Positions 17,131 to 27,272 of a stretch of 64,000 bases of DNA are shown here, piece by piece. Under the pieces are notes generated by a model. It did no database searches and had not been told where the DNA came from. It was given only the letters and a program-made list of their open reading frames with translations. Positions within the stretch are counted from its first letter, which is position 1. Each line of letters opens with the position of its first letter. This DNA comes from Thermoproteota archaeon (GTDB lineage Archaea > Thermoproteota > Thermoprotei_A > Sulfolobales > NBVN01): positions 245,066 to 309,065 of the forward strand of contig JAUQPH010000002.1 in assembly GCA_030550455.1 (NCBI GenBank), read 5' to 3'. Both the position numbers and the translations under genes were made by a program.

Positions 17131-20100
17131 CTAGAAAGTTTCTTCTGTCGTCACCAGCCTCTCAGCTAGCTTAGTTCTTAACTTCAAGGCTATTATAACT
17201 ACCGCAATAGCTACAACAGCAAGTGCGATGATGTGCGCAAATCTGCCAACTAAGGTTATTAGAGTTGGCCTTAATCGTGGAGTTAGAGTACTGTCTCTAT
17301 CTAGGTAAACCATTTCTGTGTACTCTAGGTAACCTCCTTTCATAGCTCTTATAGATGTAGCACCAGCAGGTATGTTAATCCTAGCTTCACCGTTCTCATC
17401 TGTATACATCGACGATATCTCAACTCCAGTGTTTGAGTCAAGAGCTTGTATATATACGTTACTTAATCTCTCCTCTAAGTCGTTTACCACTATTACTACA
17501 AGAGTATACAACTTCCTGTTTAGTCTAATAGTATGGCTAACGTCAGAGAACACGTTAATGATTGTCGGTGATGGTGCTACATAAATCTTTTCAGCTATGT
17601 CGACAGGTGTTATTGTAAGCAAGTACTTACCGTAGGGTACAGATAGGTTGAAACCTCGTAATGCTGTAGTTCCGTCAACTACTAAAGTTATTGTTGTGTT
17701 TAAACTAACCCTGAACCTTCCCTCTAAGTACCCGCGGGCACTAACGTCTGTAAACTTTAAGGTCACAGTATAGTTTTGTCTAACAATATCGAGCACCAAC
17801 CTACTGTTCGACAGTAGACTAAGAGTTCTCTCGAGAGGGATATAGCTGTTTGGATGTTCTTCGATAGGTTCAACACTAATAACGTAGTTTGCTGCTCTCA
17901 GAGGGAGTGAAATGCTTGGTGCGGTAGTTATTGAGTAGAGACTGCCGTTGATTATGACTTTTAGTGGTACTACAGGCTTTTCAGAGAACTTATCTCTAAA
18001 TAAGATTTCGAGAACATAGATTTTTCTAAATACTAATACTGGTATCTTTGTATCAGAGTCTAGAGTAAGCTCGGCTACACCAGCTGAATAGATGTTAGCA
18101 TACTCTTCTACTGGAACAACATCAATTGTGTAGTAGGCATACGGAAGACTGATGGTTTTTGGTAGCAAACCTCTATAAGCTTCGGTTCCATTGATGTATA
18201 CGGATGCTTTAAGAGGGACCTCCAGTCTGGTGAGCTCGTCGAGAGCTGATACGGTGAGATCATACGTCACTCTATTAACAATAACATCTAAGATCGTACT
18301 TCTATTGACTACCACTATAAAGGAATGCTTGCTGTATATACTACTCGCCTCTTTTGGTGGAGTAACAGTGACGTTGATTGCTCCAGCAGGTACAGTTACT
18401 GAGAGAACCGACTGTTGGTCCGAATAGCTCACTGAACCATTAATGTAAACAATTAGGCGGGATTCTATTGCTCGCCTAGTTAATCCGTCAATAAACAGCA
18501 TCGTTAGGTTGTATCGCGCTCTCTTAAGGACTAGGGTTACCGCCGTGTCTGCCTCTACCTTAATCTGGGTTCTGTAAGTCAGATAGTATTGGTCAAGAGA
18601 TTCTACGATAACTTCGTGATAACCGTAGAGTAATCTTAAGTTCAACCCATCTGGTACTCTATAGCTATAGACCTTGCCGTCTATAATTACGTTTAGTCTT
18701 CCGAGCAGGGAACCTCCGAACTCGTCTCTCAGCGAGAGGCTGACAGAAAAGTCTCTATACTTTAAATTCGCTAGGATTAAGATATTTTGACACTTTTCTT
18801 CGCAGTATTGGACGTCAACTACAGTAGTGTAATTGTGTATGTAGTCCTTTGGTGGGATTACAGTTATATAGTATCTCGTGCCGGGTATAATGTTTGTGAA
18901 CTCTACGTCATCTCGTGTAAACACTTTAGTTATGCTCTTCTTTCTGCCCCCAATTTCGTACTCTAGAATTACTCTAGAACCATTAACCCATTCTTGAGGA
19001 GCAGGTGGTAGTACTCTAACGAATAGCGATGGTGCTATGTAATCATTCAAGTTTACCGGCGTAGGAGAAGCTATGGCTGGACCCAAGTTCATAACTACAT
19101 AAAGCTTAGATGGTGTTACCAATGCCAACAATCCAGCTCCAGGTAACGACGAGGCCGAAACCAACCCCTCAACTGTAAATTCAGCTTGAAAACCGACTCT
19201 CAGTATTGGTAGCTGATATGGCGTAAGGGTTACAACCTGCACACCTCTAGTGGAGAAAGTAAAGTAAGATGAGTAAGACACCGGCAACATCCTCACTAAG
19301 GAACCTAGGGTGACTATTGCTTGAGCGAAATAGTAGCCGTTCCTTAAGCTATCGAACTTGTAATGCTTAACCCTTCCGTCAGAGAACCCTATGACTATAT
19401 CGTCCCTAGAGTACGCTACTATGTCCACGATAGATACTGGCGTCATTCCTAGGTATTCTGTGCCAACAGAGGTGGAGGGTTTTAAACTAAATGTGTAATC
19501 AAGGTTGTAGAGCTCTATGAAAGTTTTATTCATTATAGCGATTATGTAACCTCCTCCGTAATCAATGAAGTGAGGTAGAGTTACGGTAGGATAAAACTCT
19601 TTATCGAGAGATCTTATAACTCTATAACTTACCGGGGCGTTAGTGACGTCCAGAAAATCTATGTAGTATTTAGCGAAAAACGGAATCCCGTATACTTCCT
19701 CTGCTACTTCTGTAGAGACTTTCTCAGGTATAGTTACTACAACTTTGAATCTCTTCGCTATAGCTGATGTGTTGATATTCTCTCTTACAAGAAACCTCCT
19801 AGCTACCCCTACTACTGTTATATTGGCTAAGTAGCCCCTAGGTATCGGGACGAGAGCCCTGCCACTGCCGTCAGCATTCCAACCATAAACTCTTCTCGCT
19901 TTAGTGACAGGGTCTTGAAGTGACACCTCGATTAGCGCTCCTCCAGCTGGTTCGATTAGAGTTGCGTTAACGACGTGACTTACGTTTAGTTCCGCAATTA
20001 CTGTATCTATGTACGGCGCCCAAAAGAGGGCTATACTATCAGCTCTATAGTAGTAGCCATCGGGAGTATAAAACTTGGCGGGAACGGCGACTTGAGGGTA

Positions 20101-20760
20101 AACACGCTTATAGTAAGTAGTAGCAGTAGTAACGACTTGTGGAGAAATAACGAAAGCCCCCAAGAGGTCTTCATCGAAGACGTATACGTAGCAGTTAGTG
20201 CATAAACCTGTTGGAAATCCTTCACTAACTGTTGCTATTATCTTATATCTACCGGCAGCTCTGGCTACAAAGAGGTTAAGGACTCTATAGTCAGCACCCT
20301 GTATTAGGTGTAACAGCTGGTAAAGTCTCCCTCTATCGATTTTGAAAAGGTATATCTCACCTCTATCGCTACCTACAGCGAATCTAGTCGGTGGGTATCC
20401 GTCTACAGCTGTAGTCGTTACTTTACCAGCTAAGGGGTAAGACTGCACTATTTTTGGTCCTTCTATGGGGTCTTCTAAGCTAACAACGACTACAGCTGAG
20501 TGCTCTCTGTAACTTACTACTAGGACTAAGTGAGTAGTGTTTAAAGCTAAAACGTCAACTATTGTGAAGTTGAAATCATACTTTAAAACTATCGGGTGCG
20601 GAATGTCCGCATACTTGGTAGCGGATAATACTTCAGGCGTAACTACTGGTGCTATTGTTCCAACTATAGCTAGAACCAGTAGTACTACCGAGTACTTAAA
20701 CCACAGCACGCGCAACACCTTCGTAAATTTATCTAACGGATATTTATTGGTAAATAACAA
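17131..20760 (-). CDS. Large membrane-anchored surface protein with beta-propeller and tandem PEGA-like repeats
   Basis: This 1209-residue protein has an N-terminal membrane segment or signal (about 20-45) and a C-terminal membrane helix (HIIALAVVAIAVVIIALKL) followed by a basic tail, so most of it faces outside. Residues 50-600 are beta-rich with propeller-like blades. From about 610 to 1130 there are about six tandem units near 95 residues, each with a 'Y.I.V.P...Y...Y' turn and a following 'Y.L.V...D....' strand, as in PEGA or carboxypeptidase-regulatory-like domains. Many N-glycosylation sequons occur. It is divergent from, and 20 bp away from, a pilus-type ATPase gene, which suggests a surface component of that machine. 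Confidence 0.75.
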   Translation of the reverse strand: MLFTNKYPLDKFTKVLRVLWFKYSVVLLVLAIVGTIAPVVTPEVLSATKYADIPHPIVLKYDFNFTIVDVLALNTTHLVLVVSYREHSAVVVVSLEDPIEGPKIVQSYPLAGKVTTTAVDGYPPTRFAVGSDRGEIYLFKIDRGRLYQLLHLIQGADYRVLNLFVARAAGRYKIIATVSEGFPTGLCTNCYVYVFDEDLLGAFVISPQVVTTATTYYKRVYPQVAVPAKFYTPDGYYYRADSIALFWAPYIDTVIAELNVSHVVNATLIEPAGGALIEVSLQDPVTKARRVYGWNADGSGRALVPIPRGYLANITVVGVARRFLVRENINTSAIAKRFKVVVTIPEKVSTEVAEEVYGIPFFAKYYIDFLDVTNAPVSYRVIRSLDKEFYPTVTLPHFIDYGGGYIIAIMNKTFIELYNLDYTFSLKPSTSVGTEYLGMTPVSIVDIVAYSRDDIVIGFSDGRVKHYKFDSLRNGYYFAQAIVTLGSLVRMLPVSYSSYFTFSTRGVQVVTLTPYQLPILRVGFQAEFTVEGLVSASSLPGAGLLALVTPSKLYVVMNLGPAIASPTPVNLNDYIAPSLFVRVLPPAPQEWVNGSRVILEYEIGGRKKSITKVFTRDDVEFTNIIPGTRYYITVIPPKDYIHNYTTVVDVQYCEEKCQNILILANLKYRDFSVSLSLRDEFGGSLLGRLNVIIDGKVYSYRVPDGLNLRLLYGYHEVIVESLDQYYLTYRTQIKVEADTAVTLVLKRARYNLTMLFIDGLTRRAIESRLIVYINGSVSYSDQQSVLSVTVPAGAINVTVTPPKEASSIYSKHSFIVVVNRSTILDVIVNRVTYDLTVSALDELTRLEVPLKASVYINGTEAYRGLLPKTISLPYAYYTIDVVPVEEYANIYSAGVAELTLDSDTKIPVLVFRKIYVLEILFRDKFSEKPVVPLKVIINGSLYSITTAPSISLPLRAANYVISVEPIEEHPNSYIPLERTLSLLSNSRLVLDIVRQNYTVTLKFTDVSARGYLEGRFRVSLNTTITLVVDGTTALRGFNLSVPYGKYLLTITPVDIAEKIYVAPSPTIINVFSDVSHTIRLNRKLYTLVVIVVNDLEERLSNVYIQALDSNTGVEISSMYTDENGEARINIPAGATSIRAMKGGYLEYTEMVYLDRDSTLTPRLRPTLITLVGRFAHIIALAVVAIAVVIIALKLRTKLAERLVTTEETF

Positions 20761-20780
20761 GTCTGTGGGGGCACTATTAA

Positions 20781-22397
20781 GTGAAGTTAAAACTTCCTAA
20801 GCTTTTGATAAAGAAGAGTTCAGAAGGTAAAGACAAGGATGTGATAGACTCTGTAGTAGATGTAGAGCCGGTTAAGCCGATCGTAAGCCCGGAGAGACTT
20901 AGGCTGTCGGTAGTCCGCGGAGACGCTAAGCTTCTCGAGACCTACGCACTTTATGAACCCTGGGCCTATGCTTACATAACGGAGGATTTAGCTACCGGCA
21001 CTGTAAACTACGTAGTCTACGAGATAGGCCTGACTCCTCAGGAAGAGTCCGTTTATAAGAACATTGTGGACTACATAATGTGGGAGCTAGAGCCACCCAA
21101 GATTCCCATAGAGGACGTAAGAGAGTATATCTCCAGGTTCGCTAGGAGAGCTATAAGACTATTTCAGCTCCGACTCGGGAGAACGCCTGGTTTATCTTGG
21201 AGTAAGATAGGATACTACATAGAGAGAAACATTATTGGGTACGGACCTATAGACCCCCTAATGCGGGACCCCAACATCGAGGATATATCTTGTAACGGTC
21301 CAGGAATCCCAGTCTATGTCTGGCACAGAAGGTACGAGTACCTACCGACTTCGGTAGTCTTCAGAACTTCGCAAGAACTAGATGAGTTCGTAGTAAAACT
21401 AGCTCACCTAGCTGGTAAACATATCTCGGTTGCTTACCCAGTATTAGATGCTATAATACCTGGAGGACATAGAGTAGCAGCAACTTTCCAAAAGGAAATT
21501 AGCACTAAAGGCTCAACTTTTACTATAAGGAAGTTTAAGGAAGACCCAATAACGATAGTGGACCTTGTAAACTACGGTACTATATCACCTGAGATAGCAG
21601 CATACTTTTGGCTCGCAATGGACTTTAAGATGACGACCCTCATTCTCGGAGTAACAGGGGCTGGTAAAACCTCAACTCTAAACGCTCTAGCTAACCTCCT
21701 CAGACCTACCTACAAGATTGTCACAATCGAGGACACTCCGGAGCTTAGGTTACCTCAGGAGAACTGGGTTCAGCTAACAGGTAGACCCTCCTACTTGGTC
21801 TCTGGAGTTTCCGAAATAAAGCTCTACGATCTAGTCAAGATATCTCTTAGGTATAGACCTGACGTAGTCATCGTCGGTGAGGTTAGAGGAGAAGAAGCTT
21901 ACGTACTCTTTCAAGCAATCGCTACCGGGCATAGTGGAATAACTACTTTACACGCAGAAGATATAGATGCTGCTGTGAAGAGGCTTACTTCCCCACCTAT
22001 GAATATACCTAATACTTACATACCTTTAGTCAACATGGCATTAGTAATAAAGCGAGTAACTAAGCTTGATGAAACTGGGAGGCCTAGACCTGTAAGAAGA
22101 GTTACAAATATATGGGAAATAGAAGACTACGGTAAGTATAAGGAACTGGCTTCCTGGGACCCAGTAAGAGACAGGTTTAAAGTAAACCTTAAGGAGTCAT
22201 TGATAGTTGAGAGAGTGGCGAGAATGAAGGGTCTCGACATCGGAGAGGTGATAGAAGACATAATAAAGAGGAAGTCTATAATTGACTACTTAGTGGCTAC
22301 TGGAAGGAGATCGTATAAGGAAATAGCGACATACGTTTACAACTACTACCATAAACCTAGTGAGGTGCTTAAAGAAATTGGCTTCAAAGAAGGGTAA
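20781..22397 (+). CDS. Type IV pilus/archaellum-type secretion ATPase (FlaI/GspE/VirB11 superfamily)
   Basis: The ATPase powers assembly of type IV pilus-like filaments in archaea. Its 538 residues contain an N-terminal domain (CNGPGIPVYVWHRRYE), the P-loop GVTGAGKTST (about 290-299), an Asp box, the Walker B segment DVVIVGEVRGEEA and the His box GHSGITTLHAE. It starts at a GTG at 20781. It overlaps the downstream TadC-like gene by 20 nt, indicating translational coupling. Confidence 0.93.
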   Translation: MKLKLPKLLIKKSSEGKDKDVIDSVVDVEPVKPIVSPERLRLSVVRGDAKLLETYALYEPWAYAYITEDLATGTVNYVVYEIGLTPQEESVYKNIVDYIMWELEPPKIPIEDVREYISRFARRAIRLFQLRLGRTPGLSWSKIGYYIERNIIGYGPIDPLMRDPNIEDISCNGPGIPVYVWHRRYEYLPTSVVFRTSQELDEFVVKLAHLAGKHISVAYPVLDAIIPGGHRVAATFQKEISTKGSTFTIRKFKEDPITIVDLVNYGTISPEIAAYFWLAMDFKMTTLILGVTGAGKTSTLNALANLLRPTYKIVTIEDTPELRLPQENWVQLTGRPSYLVSGVSEIKLYDLVKISLRYRPDVVIVGEVRGEEAYVLFQAIATGHSGITTLHAEDIDAAVKRLTSPPMNIPNTYIPLVNMALVIKRVTKLDETGRPRPVRRVTNIWEIEDYGKYKELASWDPVRDRFKVNLKESLIVERVARMKGLDIGEVIEDIIKRKSIIDYLVATGRRSYKEIATYVYNYYHKPSEVLKEIGFKEG

Positions 22398-24150
22398 GCC
22401 TGCCTATAGCCTCTCTGAGGCTTATACAGCACTAGCTCTCGTACTCTTCGAGAGAATAGCGAGGAAAATGTCTGAAATATTTCAGCTGGATACAGTATTT
22501 AGACGTGCCGCCATAACGTCACACCCCGTAGCTTACTCAGCGAGAATTGTTTTAAACACCACAATATCTACTATTGCTATAAGCGTCCCGCTACTCATTA
22601 TGGCTATAACTATGAACCTACCATTAGTCGTTAGGGCGATTTCTGCTCTCGTGGCTGTAATAGTCCCTATAATCGTACTTGCGTTCGGCTTTGCCTATCC
22701 GTACCTTAAGGTCTCTTCTAGGAATAGCTCCGTCTCGAACGAGCTTCCCTTCTTTCTTGTTTATGCCGCAACCCTATTTAGGGGTGGAGTAAGTCTTGAA
22801 AAGGTTATGGAGAGAGTGGCTAGCCTTAAGCTATTCGTGGGTATGAGGGCAGAAGCTCAAAGGGTTTTAGCTAGATATAAGTTCTTCGGTGAGGATCCTG
22901 TAACAGCGATAGAGAGAGTGGCTATAGATCATCCGAACAGCAGGTTTAGAGACGTCATCTTGGGGTACACGACAACATTGAAGACTGGGGGAGACGTTCT
23001 TCACTACCTACAGATAAGAACGGAAGAAATACTTAATAACAGAATGAACGACATCAGAGCCCTAGTTAGTAGACTGGCTTCCTACTTAGAGGCGTATATA
23101 GTGTTCGGTGTAGTTGTATCCCTAACGGTCTTTGTCTTGTTTGCCTCTATGGGAGCGGTAGGACTCGCGGCGGGTGGAGGAGTTGTAGCTCTCCCAGTAG
23201 GGTTATCCGCAGATACGACACTTCCCACTCTCTACAACTTTGTGGTTGTTCCAGCGATAGGAATGCTTGTTCTATTGGCTATATATAGTACGATACCGCG
23301 AACACCCATAGGCGTAAAGGAACCCATGTTGCTCCTGCTAATCACTTTACCGATCGGGGCTATAATTGGACTTGCTACGGCACTCACACTATCTCCCAAG
23401 CTAATCGGTGGTATCTCGAGTGGTAGGGATCTGGCGTCACTGCTTGTTGGACTTGCTGTATTTACTATAGTAGCTTTTACACCACCAGCTGTGGATTACT
23501 TCAGGATATCTAGGAGGCAAAGAGGCCTTGTGAGGAGCACAGCATCGTTTCTGAGGGACCTAAGTGAGACACGTAAAACCGGTTTAAGTCCTGAGAGATG
23601 CATTATAAATCTCTCATCGAGACCCTATGGGACACTATCTCCTGTAATAAGGAAGGCTGCGGCAGCTCTCTACTCCGGTATGTCTGTGGATATAGCTATT
23701 AGGAAAGCCTTAGCGGGCGTCCGAGATTGGTTTACTCTAGTAGTCTTCAGGTTCTTAGTAGACTCGATATCAGTAGGTGGAGGCTCACCAGAAATAGTAG
23801 ACTCTCTTGCTAGGTTTACAACAGTTCTAGCGGAGTCCGAATTGGAGCTTAGGAGAAGGCTGAGAGCTTACGTACTATTACCTTATTTTGGGTCAATTCT
23901 ACTAGCTTCAGCACCAGTTATAATACTGTGGATGCTTACTTCTTTTGTAGGAACTGTTCAACCCGCAAGCTTGATTCCCATGATAACGTCACTAACTATA
24001 GGGTCATACATAAACTCCATGATTATGGGCTTAATAGCAGGTGTTACGTCAGAGCAGGCGGTATGCGCAGGCTTTAAACACATAATAGCTATGACGTTAG
24101 TCTCCATCTCTACAACTCTAATTACCTTATACTACCTAGGGTTGGTGTAG
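22378..24150 (+). CDS. Type IV pilus membrane platform protein (FlaJ/TadC family)
   Basis: This protein anchors the assembly ATPase in the membrane. It has two T2SSF-like cytoplasmic domains (about 100-210 and 380-480), each with the 'FRGGVSLEKVMERVA' type of helix, separated and followed by clusters of membrane helices (about eight in all). A TTG at 22378 with GAGGTG upstream is the preferred start; an in-frame ATG at 22360 would give six more residues. It ends 2 bp before the prepilin-like gene. Confidence 0.9.
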   Translation: MASKKGKPAYSLSEAYTALALVLFERIARKMSEIFQLDTVFRRAAITSHPVAYSARIVLNTTISTIAISVPLLIMAITMNLPLVVRAISALVAVIVPIIVLAFGFAYPYLKVSSRNSSVSNELPFFLVYAATLFRGGVSLEKVMERVASLKLFVGMRAEAQRVLARYKFFGEDPVTAIERVAIDHPNSRFRDVILGYTTTLKTGGDVLHYLQIRTEEILNNRMNDIRALVSRLASYLEAYIVFGVVVSLTVFVLFASMGAVGLAAGGGVVALPVGLSADTTLPTLYNFVVVPAIGMLVLLAIYSTIPRTPIGVKEPMLLLLITLPIGAIIGLATALTLSPKLIGGISSGRDLASLLVGLAVFTIVAFTPPAVDYFRISRRQRGLVRSTASFLRDLSETRKTGLSPERCIINLSSRPYGTLSPVIRKAAAALYSGMSVDIAIRKALAGVRDWFTLVVFRFLVDSISVGGGSPEIVDSLARFTTVLAESELELRRRLRAYVLLPYFGSILLASAPVIILWMLTSFVGTVQPASLIPMITSLTIGSYINSMIMGLIAGVTSEQAVCAGFKHIIAMTLVSISTTLITLYYLGLV

Positions 24151-24151
24151 T

Positions 24152-24655
24152 ATGGTCGAAAAGCTCTCTCCAAGGAAGTTTAAACGTGGGGTTTATCCGC
24201 TAATCGTAAGGGTCTTGCTGATAGCTGTAGCCCTAGTCTTAATTTTAGCGATCGTAAGCTACATATATAGCTTAGTAACATCAACTAGAGAGTACTTCGA
24301 GCTCAAACCGCTACTCTATATAACCTATACTGGATTGAACCCAGTTCCGACTCTGTCAATTTATGCTCATAATGATGGAGTCAGGTCTGAGACCCTACTC
24401 AAGGTCGAGATTATGACCGGTGGTGGCAGCTATTTGTGTGAAAAAGAGGTGCTGATAGAAGCTGGTTTTCGAGGTTATATAGTAGTGGTCGAACCTTCTG
24501 TAGACCTAACGGTAGGTCCAGGCGATAAGTTAGTTAAGTGTAAGTGGCAAATTCAAGGAACTCCTGAGCTAGTAGGAGGAGACTTCTACATCGTGAAGCT
24601 CTACACAGCTCGTCACGGCATTATGACCCTCAACGTATTATGCAGAGAAACGTGA
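24152..24655 (+). CDS. Type IV prepilin-like protein
   Basis: The 167 residues open with a short basic leader ending KFKRG, followed directly by a 25-residue hydrophobic helix (VYPLIVRVLLIAVALVLILA). This matches the class III signal that archaeal prepilin peptidase cleaves after a glycine, and the helix resembles archaeal type IV pilins. The rest is a beta-rich extracellular domain with three cysteines. It follows the ATPase and platform genes and is the most likely filament subunit or minor pilin of the system. No peptidase gene is present. Confidence 0.7.
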   Translation: MVEKLSPRKFKRGVYPLIVRVLLIAVALVLILAIVSYIYSLVTSTREYFELKPLLYITYTGLNPVPTLSIYAHNDGVRSETLLKVEIMTGGGSYLCEKEVLIEAGFRGYIVVVEPSVDLTVGPGDKLVKCKWQIQGTPELVGGDFYIVKLYTARHGIMTLNVLCRET

Positions 24656-24829
24656 CGTTGCTGCAAAATAGCTCTGTAGTAAGATACTGTTTGGTCATAC
24701 TTGATCAATAGCGTGCGAACAGTAATATCGTGACTTAATATGTAATATGTAACTTGTGCCAAAAGGGATCTTCGTTGAAGAGGTTAGAGGTATTTAAGTT
24801 TGAGAGAACAAGATTACTCCGGTGTATTG

Positions 24830-25849
24830 ATGAGCTCTAGGGGTGTACTGACAGAGCTTTTATGGGCCGAAAAGTACAGACCTAAGTCTCTACAGGAAAT
24901 GGTGAATCAAGAGGACATCGTTAAAAGACTTCAAGTATTTGTTAAAGAGAAAAACATGCCCCACTTGCTCTTCGCAGGTCCTCCTGGGACTGGTAAGACC
25001 ACGGCAGCACATGCTCTAGCACACGACCTCTACGGTGAGGACTACAGACTGTACATGCTAGAGCTAAATGCTTCAGACGAGAGAGGTATAGACGTTATAA
25101 GAACTAAGGTGAAAGAGTTTTCCAGAAGCAAGCTACCGGTGGGCGTACCTTTTAAGATAGTGCTACTCGATGAAGCAGACAATATGACAGCAGACGCACA
25201 GCAAGCACTTAGGAGGCTTATGGAAATGTACGTAGATGTAACTAGGTTTATACTTATTGCTAACTACCCGAGTAAGATTATAGAGCCCATTCAGTCTAGG
25301 TGTGCGGTCTTTAGGTTTACGTCGCTTAAGAGAGAGGATGTAGTGGCTAGGTTGAAGTGGATATGTTCGCACGAAAAGGTGGTTTGTGACGATAAAGGGC
25401 TAGATGCGATATACGAGGTCTCTGGGGGTGACATGAGAAGGGCTATAAACATTCTGCAGGCATCGGCAGCACTCGGTGAAGTAAACTTATCTAACGTGTA
25501 CAAAGTCGTTGGTCTAGCTACACCTGCTGAAGTCAGAGCGCTACTGAAGACCGCACTATTTGAAGGAGATTTCCTAAAGTCTAGGGATACTCTTAGAAAG
25601 CTCATGGTTACATATGGATTGTCTGGTGTAGACATAGTTAAGCAGTTACACAGAGAGATATTCAGCTCGGAAGTTCCTATACCGGAGGAAATAAGAGTAG
25701 AGATAGCTGACTACTTAGGTGAAGTGCAGTACAGATTAGTCGAAGGAGCAGATGATGAAATACAGCTTAGCGCTCTTTTAGCTAAGCTTGTCCTACTAGG
25801 TAAGACTCTGAGACAGCAGCCTCCGCCTGCTAGGCCCTCAAAGCGGTGA
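24830..25849 (+). CDS. rfcS: Replication factor C small subunit
   Basis: RFC-S forms the AAA+ ring that loads the PCNA clamp. It has WAEKYRPKSL, the P-loop GPPGTGKTT, Walker B VLLDEADNMT, the RFC box SRCAVFRF preceded by SKIIEPIQ, and sensor 2 GGDMRRAINIL. No intein interrupts it. An in-frame TTG lies at 24800, but TATTTAAG upstream and GGTG just before make the ATG at 24830 the better start. It is followed after 4 bp by the large subunit. Confidence 0.96.
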   Translation: MSSRGVLTELLWAEKYRPKSLQEMVNQEDIVKRLQVFVKEKNMPHLLFAGPPGTGKTTAAHALAHDLYGEDYRLYMLELNASDERGIDVIRTKVKEFSRSKLPVGVPFKIVLLDEADNMTADAQQALRRLMEMYVDVTRFILIANYPSKIIEPIQSRCAVFRFTSLKREDVVARLKWICSHEKVVCDDKGLDAIYEVSGGDMRRAINILQASAALGEVNLSNVYKVVGLATPAEVRALLKTALFEGDFLKSRDTLRKLMVTYGLSGVDIVKQLHREIFSSEVPIPEEIRVEIADYLGEVQYRLVEGADDEIQLSALLAKLVLLGKTLRQQPPPARPSKR

Positions 25850-25853
25850 ATCG

Positions 25854-27272
25854 ATGTCTCTCGCTAAAAAACTTCCTTGGGTATTTAAGTACAGACCAAG
25901 GAGAATAGATGAATTAGTTAACCAAGAAGAAGCTAAAAGACTATTTATTGAGTGGTTAAACTCCTGGTTTCAAGGGAAGCCAGGGAAAAAAGCGGTTCTC
26001 TTGTATGGACCCCCAGGGTCAGGCAAGAATTCACTCGTTGAAGCTGCAGCTAAAGAGAGAGGGTTAGAGCTTATCGAAATGAACGCTAGTGACTACAGGA
26101 GATCTACTGATATAGAGAGAATAGCTATAGTGTCCTCTAGGGGTGGGAGTCTAAAGAGTGATCGCGGAAGGATCATAGTACTAGATGAAGTGGATGGTGT
26201 ATCTGCCACAGCAGATCTAGGTGCGCTCGAGTCGATACTGAACTTAATTGAAAACACTTCACATCCTGTTGTATTAATAGCAAATGATCCATGGGACCCT
26301 AAGCTTAGAGAACTACGTGACGCCTGCATGATGATAGAGTTTAAGAGATTAACTAAAACGGATGTAAAAAAAGTTCTCCGCAGCATTTGCTCAAGTGAAA
26401 GACTGGAGTGCGAAGAGGAAGCACTAAGCTATATCGCAGAAAAAGCTGAAGGAGATCTTAGGTCTGCTATAAACGACTTGGAAGCTGTTGGAGAAGGATT
26501 CGGTAAAGTCACTCTTGCTACAGTTAAAGCCCTTCTTAGAGCTAGAGACAGAGATCTCAACATATTTGACGTCGTCAGAAAGATAATGATATCGAAGTAC
26601 GCTTGGCAAGCTAGAGAGGCCTCTACTCAAACAGACCTAGCTCCGGACGAGCTGATTAAATGGGTTCACGAGAACCTGCCTAGACAAGCTCTGGATCCCG
26701 ACGACCTCTGGAGAGCTTACGAAGCTTTATCTAGAGCTGACGTATACCTTTCTAGGATAATAAGAACCGGAAACTGGGACCTCTTATCTTACGCTGTCGA
26801 TATGATGACAGCTGGAGTTGCTCTCTCAATAAAGAATGAAGATTATAAGTATAAATGGGTTAAGTACTCGTTTCCTGAAACTATACGACTTATGGTCAAG
26901 ACTAGGGAGGCGAGACAAGTAAGAGAGGATTTAGCTAGACTGATAGCGTCTCACTTAAAGTGCTCTACCTCGACAGTCAAATCTGATGTGATACCTTATC
27001 TGAAAGTGATCTTCGACAATAATCCTGAATATGCAGCAAAACTAGCTTTGGGGCTAAACCTGAGCGAATCCATGATCAGGTACCTCTCAGAAAGCAAGGG
27101 AGACACAATAGTAAGACAGGTTGAAAGGTTCAGACAAGAGATCAGGAAAACAGGAACTGAAGGTAAACCGACCAGTACTATCCCCGAAAGCAGACCTAGC
27201 TCTAAGCGCACCGAGAAGAAAGAGGTAAAGTCCTCGAGAGGTCTTGAGGACTTCTTTAAGAAGCAACTTTAA
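25854..27272 (+). CDS. rfcL: Replication factor C large subunit
   Basis: RFC-L is the fifth subunit of the archaeal clamp loader. It has WVFKYRPRRIDELVNQ, a P-loop at 52-60, Walker B IIVLDEVDGV, the sensor 2 region EGDLRSAINDLEAV, and a C-terminal collar. A lysine-rich tail ends in GLEDFFKKQL, a PCNA-interacting (PIP-like) motif. One oddity is the P-loop, which reads GPPGSGKNS, with asparagine (residue 59) in place of the usual threonine. The stop overlaps the convergent gene at 27269 by 4 nt. Confidence 0.95.
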   Translation: MSLAKKLPWVFKYRPRRIDELVNQEEAKRLFIEWLNSWFQGKPGKKAVLLYGPPGSGKNSLVEAAAKERGLELIEMNASDYRRSTDIERIAIVSSRGGSLKSDRGRIIVLDEVDGVSATADLGALESILNLIENTSHPVVLIANDPWDPKLRELRDACMMIEFKRLTKTDVKKVLRSICSSERLECEEEALSYIAEKAEGDLRSAINDLEAVGEGFGKVTLATVKALLRARDRDLNIFDVVRKIMISKYAWQAREASTQTDLAPDELIKWVHENLPRQALDPDDLWRAYEALSRADVYLSRIIRTGNWDLLSYAVDMMTAGVALSIKNEDYKYKWVKYSFPETIRLMVKTREARQVREDLARLIASHLKCSTSTVKSDVIPYLKVIFDNNPEYAAKLALGLNLSESMIRYLSESKGDTIVRQVERFRQEIRKTGTEGKPTSTIPESRPSSKRTEKKEVKSSRGLEDFFKKQL

